From Fimadaptatus sp948467645 (GTDB lineage Bacteria > Bacillota > Clostridia > Christensenellales > Aristaeellaceae): DNA of 45,765 nucleotides. Under the pieces are notes generated by a model, which did no database searches, had not been told where the DNA came from, and saw nothing but the letters and a program-made list of their open reading frames with translations. Of the stretch, positions 7,455 through 15,781 are shown in pieces (the first letter of the stretch is position 1; every line of letters starts with the position of its first letter). The DNA is taken from assembly GCA_948467645.1 (NCBI GenBank), contig CAOKFD010000022.1:1-45765 (forward strand). The letters are read 5' to 3'. Position numbers and translations under genes: made by a program.

Positions 7455-9032
7455 ATGAAAAAAGCATTGGCACTGGTACTGTCCCTTTGCATGCTGCTGG
7501 CGGCAGCCCCCGCGTTCGCGTTGGATCTCCTATCCGGCGCAGACACCTATCCGCTAACCACGGATAAGACCATCACCTTCTATGATCAGGGCTCCATCGT
7601 TCCGCATGAGAAGTACGCGAGCTGGAAGGAATCTCCATTCCATACCGGCCTTATCGAAATGACCGGCGTCAATATCGAATTCAGCTTCCCCACTACCGGC
7701 ACCGACGGCAGCGTGTATACCAACACACTGCTGGCCGATCCCACCAGTCTGCCCGACATCATGGGCATATCCTGCATGAACCAGGCCAACCAGTATCTGG
7801 CTGACGAAGTTATATGGGATTTGACCGATTACATACAGGAATATGCGCCCGCTTACTACGCGTTCCTGCAGGCCAATCCCGCATACGACAAGGCCATGAA
7901 GACCGACGACGGCCGCTACTACGCATTTGGTTTCTTCCGCGAAGACGGCGGCTGGAACGACACTTATCTGGGGCCGGTGGTACGCACCGACTGGCTGGAG
8001 GAGTGCGGTCTGGATTATCCCAAGACCATATCCGAGTTTGAAAACGTAATACGCGTGTTCAACGAAAAGTACGGCGCGAAGTTCTCCTTTGCGTGGAGCC
8101 GCTTTCAGAGCACCGGTCTCTCCGGCGCGTTCGGCTCTTACGGCGCTTCCGACGAGCAGTGGTTCGTAAAGGACGGCAAGATCGATCTGGCTCAGGCGCA
8201 GCCCGAGTGGCGCACCTATCTGTCCTGGCTGAACAAGCTGTACGAGGAAGGCCTGCTGGACACCGACTGCCTGTCGCTGGACGACACTTCCATAAAGGCC
8301 AAGATCCATAACGATCAGGTTGGTATCTCCATCACCTCGATGGGCCAGCTGAACAACTGGAACAAGGAGCGCATAGCGGACGGCAAGGATCCCGTTTGGG
8401 TCGGCTCCCCCTATCCGCACGGCGATGACGGCACCCTGTCGATGGTATTCGGTGGCTACGGCATCGGCAACAACACCTACGTCGTTACCAAGTGCGCGGA
8501 CGAAGAAACCATGAAGCTGTGCCTGCAGCTGCTGGACTACGGCTTCACCGCCGAAGGCCACCTGTACTGGAACTTTGGTAAGCAGGGCGTATCCTGGGAC
8601 TACGACGAGAACGGCGAAGTTCAGCTGACCGAGCTGGTCACCAACGACCCCGACACCGATCCCATTACCAAGTATGGCGGCCAGACCTGGTCCGGCTGCG
8701 GCGTTCAGGCCACCAAGCTGCTGTACATGAAGAATGCCGATTGGTCCATAAAGGCCAACGACACTTGGTTCTATGAGAACGAGGACGTTACCGCTTCCTG
8801 GAAGTGGCCCACCGGCACCACCTACACCACCGAGGAGCAGGACGAGCTGGATATAATCTCGGGCGCTCTGGGCACCTATACCGCTGAGAGCTTCGCCAAC
8901 TTCCTGACCGGCGCTCTGGATATAGACGATGACGCGGTTTGGGAGAAGTACATAGCCGACTACTCCAACTACAATCTGGATCGCATTCGTGAGATCCGTC
9001 AGGCTTGCTACGATCGTTATCTGGCCCGTTAA
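7455..9032 (+). CDS. Extracellular solute-binding protein of a carbohydrate ABC importer (LplA type)
   Basis: A 525-aa family 1 binding protein for sugar or oligosaccharide uptake, the first gene of a transporter operon. The N-terminus (MKKALALVLSLCMLLAAAPAFA) is a signal peptide with a type I cleavage site after A22. There is no lipobox cysteine at that site, unusual for a Gram-positive binding protein, which is normally lipid-anchored. The body is rich in aromatic residues (WNDTYLGPVVRTDWLEECG, VFGGYGIGNNTYVV), as in LplA/YtcQ proteins that bind oligosaccharides. AGGAGG precedes the ATG. An intercistronic hairpin follows, so the binding protein is probably made in excess over the permeases. 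The substrate cannot be read from sequence; neighbouring esterase and glycosidases suggest a plant or host glycan. Confidence 0.92.
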   Translation: MKKALALVLSLCMLLAAAPAFALDLLSGADTYPLTTDKTITFYDQGSIVPHEKYASWKESPFHTGLIEMTGVNIEFSFPTTGTDGSVYTNTLLADPTSLPDIMGISCMNQANQYLADEVIWDLTDYIQEYAPAYYAFLQANPAYDKAMKTDDGRYYAFGFFREDGGWNDTYLGPVVRTDWLEECGLDYPKTISEFENVIRVFNEKYGAKFSFAWSRFQSTGLSGAFGSYGASDEQWFVKDGKIDLAQAQPEWRTYLSWLNKLYEEGLLDTDCLSLDDTSIKAKIHNDQVGISITSMGQLNNWNKERIADGKDPVWVGSPYPHGDDGTLSMVFGGYGIGNNTYVVTKCADEETMKLCLQLLDYGFTAEGHLYWNFGKQGVSWDYDENGEVQLTELVTNDPDTDPITKYGGQTWSGCGVQATKLLYMKNADWSIKANDTWFYENEDVTASWKWPTGTTYTTEEQDELDIISGALGTYTAESFANFLTGALDIDDDAVWEKYIADYSNYNLDRIREIRQACYDRYLAR

Positions 9033-9073
9033 TCGGATCGACAAGAGCGGAACTTAATTACGCTAACCGTTTG

Positions 9074-9099
9074 GCGGGGGTGCGTGTATGCACCCCCGC
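9074..9099 (+). terminator. Intercistronic hairpin (partial terminator)
   Basis: GCGGGGGTGC (9074-9083) and GCACCCCCGC (9090-9099) form a 10-bp perfect stem with a 6-nt loop, followed by only TTTCC. The weak T run suggests partial termination or 3'-end protection of the binding-protein message. Confidence 0.75.
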
Positions 9100-9166
9100 T
9101 TTCCAATAAAGCATTGTCCACGTTTATGGTCAATGCTAAAAATACGAGCATAAGGTGGCTTTGCGT

Positions 9167-10108
9167 ATGATGGGAACGGATTCCAAGGCAAACAAAAAGA
9201 CATTCTCGCAGCGCCTGTCACGCGATTTCAAGCTGAACAAGTACAAGTACCTGCTTATAATACCTGTGCTTGTATATCTGGCGCTGTTCTGCTACAAGCC
9301 GATGTACGGTTTGATCATAGCCTTCAAAAACTACAAGCCCACGCGCGGCATTTGGGGCAGCCAGTGGGTCGGCTTCATGTGGTTTGAGACTTTCTTTAAG
9401 GACATTTACTTCTGGAGACTGCTGCGCAATACGTTCACACTCAGCGCGCTAAGCATCGTCTTTGGTTTTCCCGCGCCTATTATACTGGCGCTGCTGCTCA
9501 ACGAGGTTCACAACGAGAAGTTCAAGCGCACCGTACAGACGATCACGTATATGCCCTACTTCATATCGCTGGTCGTAATGTGCTCGCTGATCAAGATCTA
9601 CTGTCAGGAAAACGGTCTGTTTTCGCAGATCGCTGAAGCTTTCGGCGGTACCCGCCGCAACTTCATGATCGATCCGTCCGCGTTCCGTCCGATATACATA
9701 CTGTCCGAAATATGGCAGGGTATCGGCTGGAACTCGATAATCTATCTGGCCGCGCTGAGCGGCATAGATATGGAGCAGTATGAAGCGGCGCGCATAGACG
9801 GCGCGAATCGCTTCCAGCAGGTGCTTCACATAACACTGCCCGGCATACTGCCCACAATAAGCATACTGTTCGTACTGCGCATGGGCGGTATATTGAACGT
9901 AGGCTACGAAAAGGTGCTGCTTTTGTACACGACTAACACATACGACGTGGCAGACGTATTCTCGACCTATACGTACCGCATGGGTCTTGAAAATCAGAAA
10001 TATTCGCTTTCCACGGCGGTTGGTCTGTTCAACACGGTAGTTAACATATTCTTCCTGCTTTTGACCAACTTCGTCAGCCGGAAGACCGTGCAGTCGGGTC
10101 TGTTCTGA
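9167..10108 (+). CDS. lplB: Sugar ABC transporter permease, LplB type
   Basis: A membrane permease of about 313 aa with the first hydrophobic helix at YLLIIPVLVYLALFCYKP and five more. The cytoplasmic EAA loop that docks the ATPase reads EAARIDGANRFQQVLHITLPGI in halves across the motif (E-A-A and G at the usual spacing). The ATG at 9167 is chosen because AAGGTGG lies 8 nt upstream; a GTG at 9155 in frame overlaps that site. It follows the binding protein and precedes the second permease by 15 nt, the standard LplA-LplB-YtcP order. No ATP-binding subunit is encoded in the window. In this family one shared ATPase (MsmX/UgpC type) usually serves many such importers. Confidence 0.93.
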   Translation: MMGTDSKANKKTFSQRLSRDFKLNKYKYLLIIPVLVYLALFCYKPMYGLIIAFKNYKPTRGIWGSQWVGFMWFETFFKDIYFWRLLRNTFTLSALSIVFGFPAPIILALLLNEVHNEKFKRTVQTITYMPYFISLVVMCSLIKIYCQENGLFSQIAEAFGGTRRNFMIDPSAFRPIYILSEIWQGIGWNSIIYLAALSGIDMEQYEAARIDGANRFQQVLHITLPGILPTISILFVLRMGGILNVGYEKVLLLYTTNTYDVADVFSTYTYRMGLENQKYSLSTAVGLFNTVVNIFFLLLTNFVSRKTVQSGLF

Positions 10109-10123
10109 TAGGAGGTTGAGAGT

Positions 10124-11032
10124 ATGGCTAAGAATCAGAAATACCATCTGAGCAATCGGGAGCGCTCGGTTGGCGATCGTATATTTGATACGTGCAACGC
10201 CATCCTGCTTATTCTGCTATGCCTGATTACTCTGTACCCCATGTATTTCGTGCTTTGCGCGTCGTTTACCGAAAATACTTATCTGGTCTCGCATCCCGGC
10301 GCGGTGTTCTGGCCGGTCGGGTTCACGTTCGGCTCGTATGAGCTGGCGTTCTCCCACCCCCTGCTGGTAAGCGGCTATATGAACATATTGTTTGTGCTGG
10401 CCGTGTCGCTGCCGATAAACATAGCGCTGACGCTGTTCTGCGGTTATTTCCTAGCTTCCAAGAACGTAATGTTCAAAAAGCCGATACTGTTCCTGATAAT
10501 GTTCACGATGTTCTTCTCGGGCGGCATGATACCGGCCTACCTGAACGTGCGCGATCTGGGACTGTACAACACGCTATGGTCGCTGATACTGCCGGGCGCG
10601 ATGAGCGTTTACAACGCGATTATATGCCGCACCGCGATCGAGGCCATCCCGGACAGCCTTGAGGAATCCGCGTTTATCGACGGCGCGAACGATCTGGTTA
10701 TCGTTTTCCGCATAGTTCTGCCGCTGATAATGCCCACCATCGCCGTTTTGCTGCTGTACTATGGCGTAGGACACTGGAACGCATGGTTCAACGCGTCAAT
10801 ATACCTGAAGGACAACGAAAAGTTGCCTATTCAGAACGTATTGCGCGCGGTGCTTATCGCGAACTCCAACATACTGAACTCTGCTGCGGCCGAGAACGAC
10901 CAGGTGAACCAGTTCGCCGAATCGATAAAGTATGCCGCGATAGTGCTGACCACCGTGCCCGTGCTGTGCATATACCCCTTCCTGCAGAAGTACTTCGTGA
11001 AGGGCGTTATGATCGGCGCGGTCAAGGGATAA
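10124..11032 (+). CDS. Sugar ABC transporter permease, YtcP/LplC type
   Basis: The 302-aa second permease of the importer, predicted to have six membrane helices (for example ILLILLCLITLYPMYFVLCAS and PILFLIMFTMFFSGGMIP). The EAA motif is LEESAFIDGANDLVIVFRIV followed by LPLIMPTI. The insertion SNILNSAAAENDQVNQFAESIKYA with its asparagine-rich stretch is typical of the YtcP branch. GGAGG (around 10112) precedes the ATG at 10124. A strong terminator directly follows, so the transporter operon ends here. Confidence 0.93.
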   Translation: MAKNQKYHLSNRERSVGDRIFDTCNAILLILLCLITLYPMYFVLCASFTENTYLVSHPGAVFWPVGFTFGSYELAFSHPLLVSGYMNILFVLAVSLPINIALTLFCGYFLASKNVMFKKPILFLIMFTMFFSGGMIPAYLNVRDLGLYNTLWSLILPGAMSVYNAIICRTAIEAIPDSLEESAFIDGANDLVIVFRIVLPLIMPTIAVLLLYYGVGHWNAWFNASIYLKDNEKLPIQNVLRAVLIANSNILNSAAAENDQVNQFAESIKYAAIVLTTVPVLCIYPFLQKYFVKGVMIGAVKG

Positions 11033-11049
11033 AACGTTTCGATTACAAG

Positions 11050-11077
11050 CGCCGTCTGAATTTCAGACGGCGTTTTT
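11050..11077 (+). terminator. Rho-independent terminator of the sugar transporter operon
   Basis: CGCCGTCTGA (11050-11059) and TCAGACGGCG (11063-11072) form a 10-bp perfect stem with a 3-nt loop, followed by TTTTT. Confidence 0.9.
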
Positions 11078-11080
11078 GTA

Positions 11081-11109
11081 TTGCATGTTAAGTGCAGATG
11101 TGTTATAGT
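11081..11109 (+). promoter_or_regulatory. Sigma-A promoter of the SGNH esterase gene
   Basis: TTGCAT (11081-11086), 17-nt spacer, TATAGT (11104-11109). It follows the transporter terminator directly and precedes the GAGGTG site of the next gene by about 35 nt. Confidence 0.6.
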
Positions 11110-11154
11110 ATGCGTGAATTTATTCCGTCAGATAAGTATGATGAGGTGAACTAT

Positions 11155-12255
11155 ATGGAAAAAGTTATGCAGCCCAACGTGCTGTGCGGTACGTCGCATA
11201 ATTACTTTGTAAGGCTTGCACCCGGCGAGAGCCGTACATTCCGCGTGCGTATGCGGGTACAGCGTCCCGGGTATAAGTGGCGCATCGGGTACAGCAACAC
11301 GGTTGATACTACATGGGACAACGGTTTGGTATCGTATGCCAATATGCCCGGCAGTTTGTTTGAGATAGTATCAGCCGCGTTTGCGAACGAAGATGGATTT
11401 TCGCCGGTTACGTTTAACGGCGAGAAGTCGCGTTCTGTCGCGTCGCGAGAAATCATACTTAGCGATACATGCGATGCCAATGTTGTCGATGGGTATATTG
11501 AGTTCAGGTGGTGTCTGCGCGCCGGCGCACAGGGCGCTATAATACCGGCCACACCCGACAGTCAGGCACTATGCTACTATGCTGACGGCGAACATACTAT
11601 GGACAGTGCATATTTTTTTACTGACGCTCTGACGCTGGAGCCGCAGAACTTGTGCGTGCTGCCCGATCTGTTTGAGGCGGAAGGCACTCCCCTGCCGCGC
11701 ATGGTTTTCATCGGCGATTCTATCACGCAAGGCTGCGGCACGCGCGTCGATATGTATGAAAGCTGGGCGGCGCGCATTGCTAAGGCATTGGCCGATCGAT
11801 ATGCCTCGCTCAATATCGGACTGGGCTATGCGCAGATAAAGGATGCTGCCAGCGACGGCGCATGGCTGGCGCGCACTAAGAACGCCGATGTCGTGAACGT
11901 ATGCCTGGGCGTAAACGACATATTGCACGGCGAGGGCGATGCCGACATTTGCATTGAGCGACTGCGCTCAATAATCGCGGCGATTAAGGCCGCGCCCAAG
12001 GCGCCGCGCGTCGTGATATTCACCGTGCCGCCGTTCGATTATGAGGGTGATTACATAACCAATTGGCGCATGATAAACGCGGCGATTAAAGCGCCGGGGC
12101 ATCTTGGCGCGGACGCGATGTTCGATATGGCAAGCGTGCTGTCGATAGGCGGCGAGCGCGAATACATGTCCAAGTATGGGCCGCACCCGGACGGCGTGGG
12201 CGGCGCGGCTGTGGCACATGAGTATGTGGAAAACTTTATTGATACGCTGAGATAG
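11155..12255 (+). CDS. SGNH/GDSL-family hydrolase, probable carbohydrate esterase
   Basis: From the ATG at 11155 (GAGGTG, 6-nt spacing; upstream in-frame ATGs at 11092 and 11110 overlap or touch the promoter) the protein is 366 aa. Residues 1-180 form a beta-rich N-terminal domain. The SGNH hydrolase domain begins at about 182: block I is FIGDSITQGCG with nucleophile S189, block III is GVND with N254, and the last block is GPHPDGVGG. The usual aspartate three residues before the final histidine appears to be tyrosine (YGPH). There is no signal peptide, so it acts in the cytoplasm. By context it may remove acetyl or other ester groups from imported oligosaccharides; this is inference, since SGNH enzymes act on many esters. 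Confidence 0.82.
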   Translation: MEKVMQPNVLCGTSHNYFVRLAPGESRTFRVRMRVQRPGYKWRIGYSNTVDTTWDNGLVSYANMPGSLFEIVSAAFANEDGFSPVTFNGEKSRSVASREIILSDTCDANVVDGYIEFRWCLRAGAQGAIIPATPDSQALCYYADGEHTMDSAYFFTDALTLEPQNLCVLPDLFEAEGTPLPRMVFIGDSITQGCGTRVDMYESWAARIAKALADRYASLNIGLGYAQIKDAASDGAWLARTKNADVVNVCLGVNDILHGEGDADICIERLRSIIAAIKAAPKAPRVVIFTVPPFDYEGDYITNWRMINAAIKAPGHLGADAMFDMASVLSIGGEREYMSKYGPHPDGVGGAAVAHEYVENFIDTLR

Positions 12256-12264
12256 GAGCATATA

Positions 12265-12304
12265 ACAAACCCGACGGTTTTTACGCCGCCGGGTTTGTAT
12301 TTTT
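12265..12304. terminator. Bidirectional terminator between convergent genes
   Basis: ACAAACCCGACGG (12265-12277) pairs with CCGCCGGGTTTGT (12286-12298) with one A/C mismatch, followed by ATTTTT on the plus strand. It lies between the converging esterase and isomerase genes. Confidence 0.8.
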
Positions 12305-12326
12305 ACACTTTTATATTTTGCTATGG

Positions 12327-13082
12327 TCAGATTCCATGTTCGCGCATCCACTTGCGGCTTTCGGCCAGATCTTCTAGCGGCTCGCGCAGGTGAGTATCGT
12401 GCTCGACCATTATCCACTTGTCAAAGCCGCGCGACTTGAGCAGCGCGACGACCTCGGCATTGGGTACGTATACCGCGTTCGGCTCGGTAGGTACATAGTC
12501 GAGGCCGGTGAAGTAGCCGCGATTGTACCACTCGGGCGCATCCTTGTCCTTCATGACCCAGCACTTCAGGTGTACCGCGACCAGACGGTCGTAATAGCGG
12601 CTCGCCGTCATTAGCGCATCGCCGCCTGCCACAGCCAGATGGCCGGTATCCAGCAGCAGTCCCGCGTCCGGGCAGCGGCGCATGAATTCGTCCAGCTGCT
12701 CCTGAGTTTCGACCAGACTGCCCAGATGGTTGTGCAGCGCCACGCGAATGCCATAGCGTTCGCACGCGCGCGCCTGAACATTTACCTGACGGCAGAAATC
12801 GTCGAAGTTCTTGGCGCTCACGTCGGCCCACACGTAATCCTTACCCAGTGCGGCAGTCCACTGTATCGACTTTTCCGCCGTGGGCGCAAGGCAGGTTGCA
12901 AAGTCCATGCCCAGCTTCTTGACCATGGCGGCAGTATTTATGGCGTCCGACTCGCTTACCGGGCGCAGACGCTCCAGACCGTCATAACCTATCGCTTTTA
13001 TGTCGCGCAGGCGCTGTTCATAGTCGAACAGGCCGCCCTCCCATACAAACATGCCGTAATCGGCCACGCCAATCTTACGCAT
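12327..13082 (-). CDS. Sugar phosphate isomerase/epimerase, xylose-isomerase-like TIM barrel
   Basis: A 251-aa AP-endonuclease-2/xylose-isomerase-like TIM barrel. The ATG at 13082 overlaps the stop of the upstream oxidoreductase (TAATG), so the two are translationally coupled. Barrel-strand motifs with likely metal ligands are RVALHNHLGS, LLLDTGHLAVAGGD, LVAVHLKCW and IMVEHDTHL. Enzymes of this fold isomerise or epimerise sugars, or cleave 3-keto-glycosides. Tight pairing with a Gfo/Idh oxidoreductase is common in inositol and keto-sugar pathways. The exact substrate is not predictable. No signal peptide, so cytoplasmic. Confidence 0.87.
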   Translation of the reverse strand: MRKIGVADYGMFVWEGGLFDYEQRLRDIKAIGYDGLERLRPVSESDAINTAAMVKKLGMDFATCLAPTAEKSIQWTAALGKDYVWADVSAKNFDDFCRQVNVQARACERYGIRVALHNHLGSLVETQEQLDEFMRRCPDAGLLLDTGHLAVAGGDALMTASRYYDRLVAVHLKCWVMKDKDAPEWYNRGYFTGLDYVPTEPNAVYVPNAEVVALLKSRGFDKWIMVEHDTHLREPLEDLAESRKWMREHGI

Positions 13083-14158
13083 TATTGGATTGCCTCCCAT
13101 TTGTCACAGAAACGGCTGTTGCGCTTTGCAATATCGATGTACTTGATAACGTCGACGGCCTCCTCAAGCGTTATCGGGAAGGACGCGCCGTTGCGGATAG
13201 TATCGTACAGGTAGCCCCAGATGTGATCCAGCGTGCACTGTTCGATTTTTTCGTCGCGCTCGATCCAGTTAAGTACCTCGGGCGACTTAAAGGTATTGGT
13301 CGCGCCGAAGGACTGGACGGGCGTGCCGGGGTCTGCCTCTATGTCGCGCAATTTCTGCTCGGGGTCGATATAGCGCAGGTGCGCCACATTGTCCTCGCCT
13401 ATCGTCATTGCGCCGCGCGTGCCGTATATGCGGTATTCGGGCACGGGCAGAGCCACGCCGCCGCTGATCTCCATTTCGACAACGCGGTCGTTTTCGCCGG
13501 TGAATGTCAGCACAAGGTGGTCTTCACAGTCGCCCGCCGCCGCAATCTGGTCGAGGTGCGAGTCGAACTTCTTTACATCCGCGCCCAGCAGACGCAGCGA
13601 ATGATCGACTATGTGCGGGCCCCAGTTGAGCAGCTGACCGCCGCCAAACTGTGCGATGGTCTGCCAGTCATCGCGGCGCTGATAGTTGTCGCGCGCGAGC
13701 AGTATGCGATACACGCGGCCCAGTATGCCCGACTCAATCACGTCGCGCACGTACAGGAAGTTCGGCTCAAAGCGGCGATTGTGGCGCACGAACAGGCGAC
13801 CATACTTGCCGCTGTCGGATATGCTCTTAAGCTCCAGCGCCTGAGCGTAGCATATGGACATAGGCTTTTCGATCAGCACGTCCTTGCCCGCGAGCAGCGC
13901 GCGCTTTGCATGTGCAAAGTGATCGCATGAGCGGGTTGCTATAGACACAAGCTCCACATTCGGGTCGGCAATCAGCGCATCAATGTCGGTATACGCCTTG
14001 CAGCCCGGGAAACGTTTTTGCATCGCCTCGGCGCGCTCGGGAATTATATCGCACGCTGCGACAAAAGTAGCTTTATCGATGTTTTTTTCAATTTCAGGCG
14101 CGTGCATGCCCCAGCCGGCGCGGCCAATGCCTACAAGCCCAATCCTAATTGGATCCAC
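13082..14158 (-). CDS. Gfo/Idh/MocA family NAD(P)-dependent oxidoreductase
   Basis: A roughly 358-aa dehydrogenase acting on sugars, inositols or glycosides. The Rossmann loop is RIGLVGIGRAGWGMHAP near the N-terminus, followed by the family motif VLIEKPMSI (the EKP lysine at the active site) and GGGQLLNWGPHIVDHSLRLLG, holding the catalytic-region histidines. I chose the GTG at 14158 because AGGGG lies 9 nt upstream; an ATG at 14167 is in frame but touches the AGGGG and is the alternative, adding three residues. The gene has its own consensus promoter and overlaps the TIM-barrel gene by one base. Confidence 0.9.
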   Translation of the reverse strand: MDPIRIGLVGIGRAGWGMHAPEIEKNIDKATFVAACDIIPERAEAMQKRFPGCKAYTDIDALIADPNVELVSIATRSCDHFAHAKRALLAGKDVLIEKPMSICYAQALELKSISDSGKYGRLFVRHNRRFEPNFLYVRDVIESGILGRVYRILLARDNYQRRDDWQTIAQFGGGQLLNWGPHIVDHSLRLLGADVKKFDSHLDQIAAAGDCEDHLVLTFTGENDRVVEMEISGGVALPVPEYRIYGTRGAMTIGEDNVAHLRYIDPEQKLRDIEADPGTPVQSFGATNTFKSPEVLNWIERDEKIEQCTLDHIWGYLYDTIRNGASFPITLEEAVDVIKYIDIAKRNSRFCDKWEAIQ

Positions 14159-14199
14159 AAGTATCATCCCCTATTATAGTATTGACCACCTACCCGCAA

Positions 14200-14228
14200 A
14201 TCATATCACAACCGTATCAGGATGTCAA
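14200..14228 (-). promoter_or_regulatory. Sigma-A promoter of the oxidoreductase-isomerase operon
   Basis: Minus strand TTGACA (14223-14228), 17-nt spacer, TATGAT (14200-14205). Confidence 0.78.
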
Positions 14229-14326
14229 CCCAACTTGAGCGTGCGCATATGGTTCCGCTCAGTTAAATGTATCGAATATTTCTCACATATTTTCATGTTA
14301 CCACACATATAAAACAGGCAGCGCAA

Positions 14327-14360
14327 GAGGACATGCACCGCGAATGCGATACATGTCCTC
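14327..14360 (-). terminator. Hairpin downstream of the GH18 gene, probable terminator
   Basis: GAGGACATG (14327-14335) and CATGTCCTC (14352-14360) pair perfectly over 9 bp with a 16-nt loop. On the minus strand only TTGCGC follows, so termination strength is uncertain. Confidence 0.5.
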
Positions 14361-14412
14361 ACTCACGTAATTCATTTGTTACGCACAGGTCCGCAAGCAA
14401 TGCGCGCCGAAA

Positions 14413-15447
14413 TCAGCAGCCGAACAGCGACTCATAGAGCGCGTTGAACAGCAGGCCGGTCTTGTCGCTGGAATGCTCCCAGTACATTATGCCGCGCAGG
14501 CCGGTCTTGCGCACGTATTCGCCCTTGTAGCGCATGGACATGGGATCGTCGTAGGTTATGAAGCTGCGGCCATTGAACAGCCACGGCGCCTTTGCGTCGT
14601 CGTCCCAGTACTTTACATAATCGCCGCTCTTTTCGTATATGTGGTATATGGCGGTGTAGCTGGGGCCGTATACGCAGGGCACATCGACCTTCTGGTTCAT
14701 GCCGTGGTTGACATCCGGCACGCCGTCCCAGCGATGGGAATAGAACGCCGCGCCCACGACCAGCTTGTCATACGGAATGCCCAGCGCGTGATACTTCTCC
14801 ACGCAGCCCTGCAGGCTGTCGGGGTAGAAGCTGTCCTTAGGCGGATATACGTTGCTATGATGGCCGGTGTAGTTTTCTGCCCACGCCGCGTCGCGTATAT
14901 CATATGTCATTATGTTTATAAAGTCCAGCACCTCGGCCACGGCCACCACGTCCGTATTGCGCAGGTACTTGTCCCATGCGGCGGCAGCTATGGTCAGCCA
15001 GCACTTCCTGCCGCGTTCCTTCTCGTATATGTCCAGTTCGCGGCGATACGCCTTCATCAGCGCCACGTGCTGCGCCTTTTCCTCCATATGGCCGGTGTTG
15101 CAGGGGAACTCCCAGTCGCAGTCTATGCCGTCCAGGCCAAGTTCGCGCACCGCATCCATGGTGGACTGAACGAAGCCCTCCAGATTTTCGGGGCGAGTAG
15201 CTTCGCCGTGGCCGCCCGCGCCGCCGCCGCCGGTGGAAAGCGTTATCACCAGATCGGGGTTCCAGCTGCGTATCTCGTCCAGATAGAAGCGATTCTCGCG
15301 TATGGCGTCAATGTTTATCTTATTTTCTTTGACCACGCCAAAGGCCAGGTTCAGGTGGGTCAGCTTGCGTGCCTGCTCCGGCGTAACGTCGGCAAGTGAG
15401 TTAGCTACGCAATAGGCGGCAAATACATAGGGTCTTTCTTTGCTCAT
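14413..15447 (-). CDS. Glycoside hydrolase family 18 (chitinase-like), cytoplasmic
   Basis: A 344-aa single-domain GH18 TIM barrel. The catalytic signature D-G-x-D-x-D-x-E is LDGIDCDWEFP, with D106, D109, D111 and the acid E113. Strand motifs LVITLSTGGG, FINIMTYD and LVVGAAFYSHRW, and the terminal GLRGIMYWEHSSD, complete the family pattern. GH18 enzymes cleave beta-1,4 bonds next to N-acetylglucosamine with substrate assistance. There is no signal peptide or binding module, so it should act inside the cell on imported chito-oligosaccharides or N-glycan pieces, unlike secreted chitinases. A GAAAGGATG site precedes the ATG. It is divergently transcribed from the GH35/42-like gene. Confidence 0.9.
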   Translation of the reverse strand: MSKERPYVFAAYCVANSLADVTPEQARKLTHLNLAFGVVKENKINIDAIRENRFYLDEIRSWNPDLVITLSTGGGGAGGHGEATRPENLEGFVQSTMDAVRELGLDGIDCDWEFPCNTGHMEEKAQHVALMKAYRRELDIYEKERGRKCWLTIAAAAWDKYLRNTDVVAVAEVLDFINIMTYDIRDAAWAENYTGHHSNVYPPKDSFYPDSLQGCVEKYHALGIPYDKLVVGAAFYSHRWDGVPDVNHGMNQKVDVPCVYGPSYTAIYHIYEKSGDYVKYWDDDAKAPWLFNGRSFITYDDPMSMRYKGEYVRKTGLRGIMYWEHSSDKTGLLFNALYESLFGC

Positions 15448-15494
15448 TGCTATAATACATCCTTTCTAATTTCATGTTTTTAGCCCCTATTTGT

Positions 15495-15524
15495 ATTATA
15501 CACTCTATATATGGATGTGCACAA
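15495..15524 (-). promoter_or_regulatory. Sigma-A promoter of the GH18 gene
   Basis: Minus strand TTGTGC (15519-15524), 18-nt spacer, TATAAT (15495-15500), about 50 nt ahead of the GH18 start. Confidence 0.65.
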
Positions 15525-15752
15525 GCGCCGCGTGCATTTTTGCAGAGCTTATTAGATCGCCTTATCAACGATACCCCCTCCCGCATTATGAACGCAAAGG
15601 GCTAAATAGCGTCTAAAGCGCAAATTACACGCTCGGCATAATCATATGCCGAATATGACGCGCATTTACGCCGCTGCATCGTCACTTCGGAAAAGCATCT
15701 GCACAGCCAGGCAAATGCGATCCAAAAGTAAAAAAATATCGAACGTTTGCTA
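15525..15752. other. Shared control region between divergent glycosidase genes
   Basis: Most of the 410-bp gap between the GH18 and GH35/42-like genes. It holds no convincing gene; short open frames here overlap promoters and lack ribosome binding sites. It contains the perfect 7-bp dyad listed separately and two outward-facing promoters at its ends. Confidence 0.45.
15634..15651. promoter_or_regulatory. Perfect dyad, candidate operator
   Basis: CGGCATA (15634-15640), 4-nt spacer, TATGCCG (15645-15651). The position, between two divergent glycosidase promoters and about 100 nt from each, suits an operator for a shared regulator. No regulator gene is in the window, so this is speculative. Confidence 0.3.
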
Positions 15753-15781
15753 TTGCCAACCCAAGATATGTCTGCTATAGT
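15753..15781 (+). promoter_or_regulatory. Sigma-A promoter of the GH35/42-like gene
   Basis: TTGCCA (15753-15758), 17-nt spacer, TATAGT (15776-15781). It overlaps an upstream in-frame ATG at 15747, which therefore cannot be the start. Confidence 0.7.

Noticed and set aside
7554..9044. Long minus-strand open frame opposite the sugar-binding protein gene
   Set aside because: Composition is biased and repetitive, and there is no promoter or ribosome binding site. The plus-strand gene has a signal peptide, a consensus promoter and family similarity.
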